Assembly (NCBI GenBank): GCA_963728195.1
Contig: CAVSIX010000015.1
Span: 1-64,000 of the forward strand
From: Sva-07 sp963728195
Lineage (GTDB): Bacteria > Actinomycetota > Acidimicrobiia > Acidimicrobiales > Ilumatobacteraceae
Length of the DNA stretch: 64,000 bases
Direction: 5' to 3'
Position numbers and translations under genes: made by a program. Shown one piece after another: positions 8,690-16,904 of the stretch. Under the pieces are notes generated by a model. That model worked only from the letters and a program-made list of their open reading frames with translations, was not told where the DNA came from and did not search any database. Within the stretch, counting starts at the first letter, position 1. Each line of letters begins with the position of its first letter.

Positions 8690-9349
8690 GTGCGAGATGG
8701 ATATCGAGATCTGCGACTCTCCAACAGCGCCCCCGAGCGTCGAGCGGTATGGACTCACCTCGTACGGTATTTGGACCGCTGGATCGACTCCTCGTCACCG
8801 ATACTCGACGTCGCATCGGGAACCGGCGACTTCCTCGCGGTGACGACCGCTCCGCGTCGCGTTGCGCTGGACATCGATCCCGCAATCGAATCGATCGGGA
8901 TCGACGGTGTCGAACCGATCGTGGGCGATGCATGCGCAATGACCTCGATCGCAGACGAAACGTTCGGCACGGCGATGGCCTCGAACTTCCTCGAGCACCT
9001 GGAGTGGCATCAGCTCGAACCATGCCTTCGGGAGATCTACCGAGTCCTGATTCCCGGCGGGCACCTGATCGTCATCCAGCCGAATTTCAGGATTCGGCCC
9101 AAGCACTATTTCGACGATTTCACGCATCGCGCAATCCTCACCCACCACTCACTCCGAGACCTCCTGACGAGTTGCGGATTCGAGGTCGTGAGAATCGAGC
9201 CACGTTTCCTTCCGCTGACGTTGAAGTCACGCCTCCGCCACGGTCACATGCTCACACCCGTGTATCTCCGGCTTCCTTATCGACCGTTTGCCAGCCAGAT
9301 GCTCGTCGTCGCGCGCCGACCCGAGATGAGCTCGAGTCGCGATGACTGA
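8690..9349 (+). CDS. Class I SAM-dependent methyltransferase
   Basis: Its 219 residues form a Methyltransf_11-like fold. ILDVASGTGDF is motif I (SAM binding), VALDIDP is motif II, and FGTAMASNFLEHLEW with YRVLIPGGHLIVIQPNF covers motifs IV to VI. PNFR and YFDDFTH resemble enzymes acting on surface sugars or lipids. GTG 8690 is chosen because the first residues fit the fold, but an in-frame ATG at 8639 would add 17 residues. Its end overlaps the next gene by 8 nt (ATGACTGA), so the two are translationally coupled. Confidence 0.8.
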   Translation: MRDGYRDLRLSNSAPERRAVWTHLVRYLDRWIDSSSPILDVASGTGDFLAVTTAPRRVALDIDPAIESIGIDGVEPIVGDACAMTSIADETFGTAMASNFLEHLEWHQLEPCLREIYRVLIPGGHLIVIQPNFRIRPKHYFDDFTHRAILTHHSLRDLLTSCGFEVVRIEPRFLPLTLKSRLRHGHMLTPVYLRLPYRPFASQMLVVARRPEMSSSRDD

Positions 9350-10211
9350 AGCCAACTCACCATCCACGTTGGACGACCGTTGGCTGGGCGCAATTCACGA
9401 TCGCTTGAGTGCAGCCTCGGTGACCATGCTCTCGGCCGAGCCGTATCCGCATGTCGTCATCGACGATTTCCTTCCCGAGCACTACGCGGCGGCCTGCGCT
9501 CGTGCGTTTCCCACGCCGGATTCCCAGGACTGGATCCACTATTCGCACTACAACTCTGCGAAGTGGGGTCTGACCGACATCACGAAGATTCCGGCTCCGC
9601 TCGATGCCTTGATCCAGTCGCTGAACTCGGAGAGTTTTCTCGAGTCGCTCTCGGCCGTTTCGGGCATCGACGGGCTCCTTGCCGACCCCGCTCTTTCGGG
9701 TGGGGGCCTGCACATGACCGGCTCCGGCGGATTCCTCAATGTCCACACCGACTTCAGCACCCACCCGAGCAACCGCACCTGGCGGCGCCGCCTCAACCTG
9801 CTCTTGTACCTCAACGAGGATTGGGACGAAACGTGGGGAGGCGATCTCGAACTCTGGAACAGTGATGTGTCCGAATGTGTCGTGCGTGTCGCACCGACGT
9901 TCAATCGATGCGTGATCTTCGCGACCGACGAGCGCTCGTACCACGGGGTTCCCGACCGGCTCGCAACGCCTCCTGACCGATACCGATGCTCGGTTGCGCT
10001 CTACTACTTCACCGCAGAGGACCAGGAAGTCGGCCTTCGTGCCACGAACTACCGTCCTCGGCCCGACGATGGGCGCCGAGCCTGGATCATTCGCGCCGAC
10101 AACTGGGCGCTGAGTCGCTACGCGAGAATCCGGGACCGCCTCGGACTGGATGATCGAGTCGTCGGTCGCTTGCTGGCCCCGCTCCAGCGCCGACCTCGCC
10201 GCAAGAAGTGA
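9342..10211 (+). CDS. 2-oxoglutarate/Fe(II)-dependent oxygenase (prolyl 4-hydroxylase-like)
   Basis: This 289-residue protein has the double-stranded beta-helix iron-binding triad: HTD in FLNVHTDFSTHP (about residues 131-142) and a distal His in DERSYHGVPDRL (about 199-210). The Arg of PDRYRCSVALYYF (about 213-225) is placed to bind 2-oxoglutarate. NLLLYLNEDWDETWGGDLEL is characteristic of the P4H-like branch. It should hydroxylate or halogenate a small molecule, sugar or peptide. The substrate is unknown, but the coupling to a methyltransferase points to modification of the same product. Confidence 0.85.
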   Translation: MTEANSPSTLDDRWLGAIHDRLSAASVTMLSAEPYPHVVIDDFLPEHYAAACARAFPTPDSQDWIHYSHYNSAKWGLTDITKIPAPLDALIQSLNSESFLESLSAVSGIDGLLADPALSGGGLHMTGSGGFLNVHTDFSTHPSNRTWRRRLNLLLYLNEDWDETWGGDLELWNSDVSECVVRVAPTFNRCVIFATDERSYHGVPDRLATPPDRYRCSVALYYFTAEDQEVGLRATNYRPRPDDGRRAWIIRADNWALSRYARIRDRLGLDDRVVGRLLAPLQRRPRRKK

Positions 10212-10238
10212 GCATGCCGCCGGCGGCGTGCCCTGGGC

Positions 10239-10958
10239 TCAGCGGCCGGTGATGCGGCGACGGACACACATCTTGATCATGTCGAGACCGAGCCAGAACG
10301 CCTTCACCTTGTCGCCGGTGACTGCGCTGTCGCCGACGCGAGGCTGGTACTTGACGGGAACCTGCACCATCGGTATCCGCTGTTCGACCGTGAGCAGCAT
10401 CATCTCGTAACCGAATGCCGAACCGGTCGAGCGGAACTCGGGACGCAGTCGGTCGATCGCATCGCGTGTGAGCACCCGGTAGGTACAGCCCACGTCGGAC
10501 AGGTACATCGTGTTGAACAACAGCTCGGTGAGTTTCGCGACGGCCCAGTTTCCCCACTTGAGGAACAGGCCCATGTTGGCCCCGCTCAGAATGAAGATCC
10601 GCACGGTCCGCGAGCCGAAAACCACATCGACGTCCGCAGTGAACGGCAAGAGCTTCAAGATGTCGTCAGGATCGAAGGTGCCGTCGGGCTCGCAGATACA
10701 CACCATGTCGGCGTCGAGCGTCTCGGCGATACCCCGTTGGATCGCTGAGCCGTAGCCCTGCACGACTTCGTGGACGACCCTGGCCGACGTGTTCGCCACT
10801 TCACCAGCCGTGTCGGGATGGGCGTTGTTGTCGACCACGACGATGTCGTCGACGATGCCGAGCGCCTCGAATCCTCGGATGCATTCGGCGATGCTCTCGG
10901 CCTCGTTGTAGGTCGGCAGTACCACCGCCAGCGTGCGTCCGTTCCACATCGGCGGCAA
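10239..10958 (-). CDS. Polyprenol-phosphate glycosyltransferase, GT2 (dolichol-phosphate mannosyltransferase-like)
   Basis: This 239-residue soluble or peripheral GT2 enzyme has LAVVLPTYNEAESIAECI at the N-terminus, DDIVVVDNNAHPDT, and CICEPDGTFDP in place of the DADLQ motif. GCTYRVLTRDAIDRL is the conserved distal block. It lacks the C-terminal membrane helices of some relatives. It likely loads a hexose onto a polyprenyl phosphate to feed a GT-C transferase, and the upstream gene encodes a membrane GT-C-like domain. It starts 10 nt after that gene's stop and is the last gene of the export operon. Confidence 0.85.
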   Translation of the reverse strand: MPPMWNGRTLAVVLPTYNEAESIAECIRGFEALGIVDDIVVVDNNAHPDTAGEVANTSARVVHEVVQGYGSAIQRGIAETLDADMVCICEPDGTFDPDDILKLLPFTADVDVVFGSRTVRIFILSGANMGLFLKWGNWAVAKLTELLFNTMYLSDVGCTYRVLTRDAIDRLRPEFRSTGSAFGYEMMLLTVEQRIPMVQVPVKYQPRVGDSAVTGDKVKAFWLGLDMIKMCVRRRITGR

Positions 10959-10968
10959 GTCTGCCAGG

Positions 10969-13605
10969 TCAGCCGGTGGGAGCCATGGCCGATGCCGAGT
11001 CGTCGGCGGCGGCGAGCGGCAGGTAGACGACTCGGTCGCCGACGACGATGCGCTCGTAGCGATCGACGGGCATCAGCAGGTACGCCAGGTTTTCGTCGTA
11101 GCCCATGTAGATCACGGCGATGTTTTCCGGAGGGCTGGCTCCGACGGTGCGCTGGCGCTCGGGGAAGCGGATCGGCCAGAACGGGAACACGGCGCCAACG
11201 ATGCGGTTGTCGCCAGCGAAGTCGACCGGCAACACCGCCCAGTAATCCCCGTAGATCCTGTCGATCCCCCGCTCGTCGAGCAGGTCGACGATCTCGTCGA
11301 GCTGGGCGTTGGGGTCGACGCCACGCTGGTCGAGGAACGGCTGGGTATTGGGTCGCACGAACCCGACCATCCAGATCGTGGCCACGAGCGCCAGCACGCC
11401 GATCACACGCCACGGCGGCTTCTGTCCGGCGAGTCGGTCGATCCCCGCGCCGAGGGCGATCAGCAGGAACGGGAACGAGATCATCGCATACCGGCCGTCG
11501 TTCGCGTAGATGAGGTTCGGGAGCAGCGCCATCAGGAAGAACACCGATCCGAGCACGACGAACAGCACGACGCGCCCGCGGGCGGTCGAGCGACGGGCGA
11601 TCGACCAGAGCCCGAAGCCGGCGGTGGCGAGCAGGAGGAGGTACAGCGCCGGCCCCCAGACCTCGCCGTACCAGTTCAGTCCGGAGTCCTTCAGCCCGAA
11701 CGCTCGTGGAAGAAGGTCGAACGCGAAGGAATGCAGGCGGTCGGTGTACGTGCCCGGCACCTTCACCGGGGTTTCGAGCGACGGCCATCCGTTGACGGCG
11801 TTCCAGAGCAGCAGCGGCAGGCAGCCGGCAATCGCGCCGCCGATCACGGTCAGCCACCCGTCGAGCCGCCGCCGCACGGTCCACAAGACCACGACAGCCA
11901 TCGGGACCATCACGGTGAAGAACATCGGGTGAAGCCAGAAGGCGAACCCCGCGAGGATTCCGAACGCCGTGGTCTGCACACGAGACGGTCCAGGCGGGAC
12001 CGCATCCATGATGCGAACCGCCGTCAGGAATCCGAGCGTCACGACCAACATGCCCGACGCATAGGCCGCGAAGGCGCCGATCGAGAGGATCATGAGCGCA
12101 CCGGGGGCGACCCAACAGAGTGCCGCCGCGATGAAACCAGCCCGCTTGCTCGCAAGCCGACGGCCGACGAAATACAGAACCACCCCGGTTGCCGCCCACC
12201 AGAACGTCGTCAACAACTTCAGCACGACGAAGCTGTCCTGGCTGAAGAGCTCCCTGAACAGGGCATAGAAGTACGCCTCGAGCGGAAGGGTGTACACCGT
12301 TCCGCCCAGTACGACCGGAAGGTGTCCACCGACGATCTCGAAGGCCTCGATACCCACATACGCCTCGTCGGCGTTCATCGCCGCTGCAGGGGTGTCGAAC
12401 AGCAGCCAGCGGATGGCGACACCTGCGACGAACCCGACGGCGACCGTCAACCACGTCAACGGGCCACGAAATCTCACGGGCGGTGCCGGAGTTCCGACAC
12501 GGACCACCTCATCGGCCATCGTGATGCGTTCGGCCTCGACTCCGCCACGGTCTCCACCGACCACCACGACCTCGAGTCCGGCGATCCGGGCGCGGTCGCC
12601 GTCCGGCGAAGGCGGCGGAACATCCGTCAGGAAGATCACTCGGTCGCGCGGCGCCGCCTGTGCCGCCGAAACCGCCCGTTCGAGCCCAGCAGTTCGGTCC
12701 TCGACGGTCGATTCGTCGGACCAAGCGATGTACAACGTCGTCGCACCAGCCAGTCGATCCCGCGCCGCAATGGCGCAACCGACCGTCGAAGGGCGGCACG
12801 GGCGATCGGCGAGTTGCACCTCCCACCGGCGCTTGAATCGGGCGTGGGTCACCTGGCCGAGCGTTGCCGAGCGCGTGCCGGTCCCCTGCCCCCGCCGGTG
12901 CACGACCGGAACGTCGGCGACGAGACGTGTCCGCCGCCCGGTCGCCTCCATGCGCAACGCATAGTCGGAATCCTCGAAGTACGCGGGGTGGTAATGCCGG
13001 TCGAAACCGCCGAGTTGGAGGTGGTCCGCACGCCTCACCAGCCAGCAGGCTGCGGATGCGTAGTCGACGTCGCGACTGAAGATGTTGGTGCGATCGTCCT
13101 CCATCACACCCGGCCCACCGATCGGGGCCGTGAAGGTGTCGGCGAAGATCAGCTGTCCGGCCTCCTGCAGCGATCCGTCCTCGTCGAGGAACACCGGTGC
13201 GGCGATGCCGACGGCGGGATCCTCGAGTGCGGCGATCAGTGGTTCGAGCCAGCCGGCGCCGACGATCACATCAGGATTGAGGAAGCAGAGGTACTCGCCA
13301 TGGGCGTGCTCGACGCCGTACTCGTTCCCGCCGGCGAATCCGAGATTGTCGTCGACCGCCAAGAGCCGAACGTCGGCCCGACCGGCGAGCAGGGGCGCGG
13401 TTCGAGTCGATGGATCGGACGGCAGGCAGTCGACCACGATCACCTCGTGGTCCACCGTGGTGTGCTGCGCAACGGAGTCGAGCGTGTCGAGCACGATCGG
13501 TCCCGTGCCATAGGTCACGACGATGATCGAGACGAGCGGTTGGTCTCTCGAGGTTCCCGCCTCGATCCCCAGAGCCTCGTTAGGAGACCGTAGCTGTATC
13601 GACAT
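10969..13605 (-). CDS. Fusion of GT2 glycosyltransferase and GT39/GT-C-like membrane domain
   Basis: This 878-residue protein has two parts. Residues about 22-290 are a GT2 domain (VSIIVVTYGTGPIVLDTL, NLGFAGGNEYG, CFLNPDVIVGAGW, YFEDSDYALRMEATGRR). Residues about 390-880 contain roughly ten membrane helices. After the first there is a short loop with NADEAYVGIEAFEIVGGHLP, where the acidic DE pair matches the catalytic loop of GT-C mannosyltransferases. A periplasmic tail follows. The join probably couples cytoplasmic glycosylation with a polyprenol-linked transfer on the outer face. Its ATG overlaps the 3' end of the ABC gene by 26 nt. Confidence 0.8.
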   Translation of the reverse strand: MSIQLRSPNEALGIEAGTSRDQPLVSIIVVTYGTGPIVLDTLDSVAQHTTVDHEVIVVDCLPSDPSTRTAPLLAGRADVRLLAVDDNLGFAGGNEYGVEHAHGEYLCFLNPDVIVGAGWLEPLIAALEDPAVGIAAPVFLDEDGSLQEAGQLIFADTFTAPIGGPGVMEDDRTNIFSRDVDYASAACWLVRRADHLQLGGFDRHYHPAYFEDSDYALRMEATGRRTRLVADVPVVHRRGQGTGTRSATLGQVTHARFKRRWEVQLADRPCRPSTVGCAIAARDRLAGATTLYIAWSDESTVEDRTAGLERAVSAAQAAPRDRVIFLTDVPPPSPDGDRARIAGLEVVVVGGDRGGVEAERITMADEVVRVGTPAPPVRFRGPLTWLTVAVGFVAGVAIRWLLFDTPAAAMNADEAYVGIEAFEIVGGHLPVVLGGTVYTLPLEAYFYALFRELFSQDSFVVLKLLTTFWWAATGVVLYFVGRRLASKRAGFIAAALCWVAPGALMILSIGAFAAYASGMLVVTLGFLTAVRIMDAVPPGPSRVQTTAFGILAGFAFWLHPMFFTVMVPMAVVVLWTVRRRLDGWLTVIGGAIAGCLPLLLWNAVNGWPSLETPVKVPGTYTDRLHSFAFDLLPRAFGLKDSGLNWYGEVWGPALYLLLLATAGFGLWSIARRSTARGRVVLFVVLGSVFFLMALLPNLIYANDGRYAMISFPFLLIALGAGIDRLAGQKPPWRVIGVLALVATIWMVGFVRPNTQPFLDQRGVDPNAQLDEIVDLLDERGIDRIYGDYWAVLPVDFAGDNRIVGAVFPFWPIRFPERQRTVGASPPENIAVIYMGYDENLAYLLMPVDRYERIVVGDRVVYLPLAAADDSASAMAPTG

Positions 13606-14945
13606 CTACGGCAAAAGGCTCGACCACCGCTGCGAGCAGGTCATTGTTAAAGCTGCCGTGCACCGGCCGGGCCGGGACGCATACCAGTCTCAGAGCGCGC
13701 TGCACCCAGGCGATGATGTCGTGATGAAGCGGGTGTAGACCGTTGCCCAATCCCAGTGTGACGGTGTACTCCCCTTCCTCTACCTCGGGCCAGGCGAACT
13801 CGAGCCGTAGCAGATGGTCACCCGGTGACAGCGGGGGCACAGCAATTCGGGACCCAAGCGTGTTCTGACCAAAGAGGGCGTTGCCCACACGATCGCGCAC
13901 CAGGTACCCCCAGACCGGTTCAACTACATCGATACCGACGTCGGCGACGGCTGTGACTCGCAGGATGTCGCCGGGGTGGACGATTGGAGCCTCGCCGTCG
14001 AGACCCTTCCAATCACCGGCGGTCCGGCGCTCGACCCATAACCGCTCGATGTGCATGAGGCTGGGGTCCGACGACCGATCGACTGGAACATCGGTTGCAC
14101 GTCCAACCGGTATGAGACTCGGGGTCCGTTCAGCGGCGCGCTGCGGTGCCACCGGCTGCGGCGAGGTCATAGCCGCACGGGAGCCAGTGCGCGTGGACCG
14201 TTCCCGCAAGCTGAGGGCCGTGTACGTCTCCACCGCCTCGAGGGGAGGACCGTCGAACACGACTTCGCCCTGGTCCATGACCATGCACCGAGATGACAGT
14301 CTCACTGCACTAGCTAGATCGTGGGTGACGATCACCATTGCACAATCAGACAAGCGATGCTCGAGGAAATCGAAACACTTCTGCTGGAAGAAGATGTCAC
14401 CAACTGCGAGCGCTTCATCCACAACAAGGAGATCAGGCAGCACGTGGACGGCCGCAGCAAATGCGAGGCGGACATACATACCCGACGAATACGTGCGAAC
14501 CGGCTCATCGATGAACGGCCCGATCTCGGCGAATGCTTCGACTTCCCTTTCGATGCTGTCGATTTCCTCCTCAGTCAGGCCTTGTATGGACGCGGCGAGA
14601 CGAAAGTTCTGACGCCCAGTGAAGTCCGGATTGAATCCAGCTCCGAGTTCAAGCAGCGCCGACACCCGCCCGTGACGTTCGATCGTCCCCTCCGACGGCT
14701 GGAGGGTTCCCGTGACCATCTCGAGCAGCGTGGACTTTCCGCTGCCGTTCCTGCCGATGATGCTGATGCCGTCGCTCCGACCAAGTTCGAATGACACGTC
14801 CTTGACGGCTGGCACCTCGAAACAATGAGTGGGCCCGCGGCCGCGCCGATCCGAGATCGCCTGCATCACCCGGTGATGGGGGCGCCCATCGACCGCGATA
14901 CGTCTTTGAGACGTTTTGGACCGAGAGCACGGGATCAGACGACAT
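13580..14945 (-). pseudogene. Polysaccharide ABC exporter ATPase (Wzt-type), frameshifted near the N-terminus
   Basis: Two frames together make a Wzt-type ATPase. The first starts at ATG 14945, giving MSSDPVLSVQNVSKTYRG, and stays open. Near 14860-14905 homology moves to another frame, which runs to the stop at 13580 and holds Walker A (IIGRNGSGKSTLLEM), the signature region (YSSGMYVRLAFAAA), Walker B (PDLLVVDEALAVGD) and the switch His (IVTHD). The last 170 residues form a beta-rich carbohydrate-recognition-like domain typical of Wzt proteins that select a capped O-antigen. Shifting by one base restores the whole gene. It overlaps the permease gene by 11 nt. It is either a true frameshift mutation or a sequence error. 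Confidence 0.75.
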
Positions 14946-15762
14946 CGGCGAAGCCTCTCGCTGCCAAGCCGTAGATCTTCCATCCGACGATGAACACGAG
15001 GCCCGCACCGACCGAGTACCACATGAACGAGCTGAGATCAGGCAGTTCGCCCAGGAAAAGCAGATCCTTGGAAGCGGTGAGTGGCACGCTCAACGGCCCG
15101 ACGTTCTCGACAAGCGGCTGCACGGAAGACGGCAGAGCCGAAGACGCGAAGAAGATCGGGCTCAAGAACAAGATCGACGTTGTGATCAGCGGAACAATTT
15201 GCTGCAAGTCGCGGAAATACGCTGCTCCAGCCGCAAGAACCTGAGCTATTCCCGTCGAGAGTACGACCAGGGGCAACAGCACGATCGGCAGCAGGACCGC
15301 TGTCAGCGGAGGAAACTCACGCTCCAGTATTACGTACATTGCGAAGAACGGGATGAGATTGAGACAAAGTGTGAACACGGCGCTGAGCGCCGCAGCGAGG
15401 GGCAGGACACGACTGCTCACCGTCGTCCGTTTTATCAACAGTGAATTGGACTGGACGAGAAACGTGGAGCCGTTCACAATTTCGGCGAACATGTTGAACA
15501 AGATGATGCCGGAGAACATGAGGAGTGCGTAGGGTCGGTCAGAACCGGGACCGCTCCATTTGGAGCCAAACACCTCCGAGAATACAAACCAGTAGATTCC
15601 GAGGAGTACCAGCGGATTCAGAAGCGTCCAACCGGCGCCGAAGAGCGATTCTCGGTAACGCTGATCGATCTGTCGGCGAGCGAGTTTCACAACGAGCTGG
15701 AGTTGTGTGGTACTGCGATCGCTGCGCGCTCGAGATGAGATCCTTCGCAGTTGCGAGCTCAT
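14935..15762 (-). CDS. Polysaccharide ABC exporter permease (Wzm-type)
   Basis: This 275-residue ABC-2 permease has six predicted membrane helices. Typical features are the cytoplasmic interface region LARRQIDQRYRESLFGAGW, the following GIYWFVFSEVF, and YFRDLQQIVPL before the last helices. It forms the membrane pore that exports a lipid-linked glycan across the inner membrane with the adjacent ATPase. ATG 15762 overlaps the stop of the upstream gene as ATGA. An in-frame ATG at 15810 would add a 16-residue extension that does not look like protein sequence. Confidence 0.88.
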   Translation of the reverse strand: MSSQLRRISSRARSDRSTTQLQLVVKLARRQIDQRYRESLFGAGWTLLNPLVLLGIYWFVFSEVFGSKWSGPGSDRPYALLMFSGIILFNMFAEIVNGSTFLVQSNSLLIKRTTVSSRVLPLAAALSAVFTLCLNLIPFFAMYVILEREFPPLTAVLLPIVLLPLVVLSTGIAQVLAAGAAYFRDLQQIVPLITTSILFLSPIFFASSALPSSVQPLVENVGPLSVPLTASKDLLFLGELPDLSSFMWYSVGAGLVFIVGWKIYGLAARGFADVV

Positions 15763-16904
15763 GGGAAGTCTCGTTGTGCGCCCTGGATGGTGAGCATGCG
15801 ATGCATACACGCCGAGTCGGGTTGCTTCGCAACCCCCTCAGCAAACTTGGCAAACTCGGCTGCAGCGGAGTCCCAACTCGGCCAGTCACTCGCCGTGAGA
15901 AGGGCATCATGCTGAAGTTGGGAAAGGAGCCGCTCGTCCCGCTTGAGTTCCCGTATCGCGTCGACGACGGCGGTCTCGTCGCCCATGGCGACGACCAGAC
16001 CATTCCTCCGGTCCACAACATACTCCTCGTGCCCAGTTACGTCGTAGGTAACCACAGTACCGCCGCAGTGGAACATCTCCAGCGGTGGACCGTACATGCC
16101 TTCCACTTGGCTGAGCTTCAGCAGGACATCACAGGAGCGGTAAATGAGCGGAGTCAGTTCCATGCCTACCCGCTCGAACACGCGATCAGCCATGACTCCA
16201 GCTTCGCCACCGTTTCCGGTCATGAGCCAAACCTCATCCGCCCCTCCGGCCCTCGCCAGCCTCACGGCCGCATCCACGTTCTTCATCGGGATGGAAAGTG
16301 GGCCCTCGACCAACACTCGCATGTGCCCCTTGCGCCGGTCTGCGAACGCCGGACCAAAAGGGGTGTATACGTCTTTCCGCACGCCATTGCGCACGAGGAA
16401 TGACGGAGCCTTGTGCCGCAGTGCCAGGTAGATCTGCATCCAGGACGCAATCGTCACAATCGGAATGCCGAACGTATACGTGAGCTCGGCCAGGGGTTGC
16501 GCCCACCGATCCTCGACTGACCCCCCGTAGAATCGAGCCTCGATCGACTGCACCAGGTAGAGGTCGTGCCGGGCTCTGATTCTCGGCAACTCGAACACCG
16601 TCGGCCACCAAGTTGCAACGGCGAGGTCGTACTCACACGAGGACGCCTCGTCGATGCTGCAGATCTCGAGCCGCTCGAGTGCCGGGTGCCAGGGGTCGAG
16701 GTGGTGGTCAACGGTCAGGGCTGCCAGAGTCACATGCCACCCCAGGTCCATCAGGTGATCCGCATACTGCAGGATCACGTAGGTGCCTCCGCTGATCCCG
16801 GTGGAACCGACGAGGAACACGACGCTCCTCTTGTCACGGGGACCCGTATTCGTCACGCAGTATCGAGAGAAGTAGTCGTGGAGATACGGATCGTCGGAGT
16901 TCAT
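15759..16904 (-). CDS. Glycosyltransferase, GT-B fold
   Basis: These 381 residues, starting MNSDDPYLHDYFSRYC, form a glycosyltransferase. The acceptor domain has VVFLVGSTGISGGTYVILQY. The linker region carries the SIPMKNVDAAVRLA block, and the donor domain has KLSQVEGMYGPPLEMFHCGG with the E-x7-E-like acidic pair, followed by TYDVTGHEEYV. It matches the GT4-like proteins of rhamnan or O-antigen loci (SSGGIYV-type N-terminus). ATG 16904 overlaps the upstream HAD gene as ATGA, and the gene in turn overlaps the permease by 4 nt. Confidence 0.82.
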   Translation of the reverse strand: MNSDDPYLHDYFSRYCVTNTGPRDKRSVVFLVGSTGISGGTYVILQYADHLMDLGWHVTLAALTVDHHLDPWHPALERLEICSIDEASSCEYDLAVATWWPTVFELPRIRARHDLYLVQSIEARFYGGSVEDRWAQPLAELTYTFGIPIVTIASWMQIYLALRHKAPSFLVRNGVRKDVYTPFGPAFADRRKGHMRVLVEGPLSIPMKNVDAAVRLARAGGADEVWLMTGNGGEAGVMADRVFERVGMELTPLIYRSCDVLLKLSQVEGMYGPPLEMFHCGGTVVTYDVTGHEEYVVDRRNGLVVAMGDETAVVDAIRELKRDERLLSQLQHDALLTASDWPSWDSAAAEFAKFAEGVAKQPDSACMHRMLTIQGAQRDFP

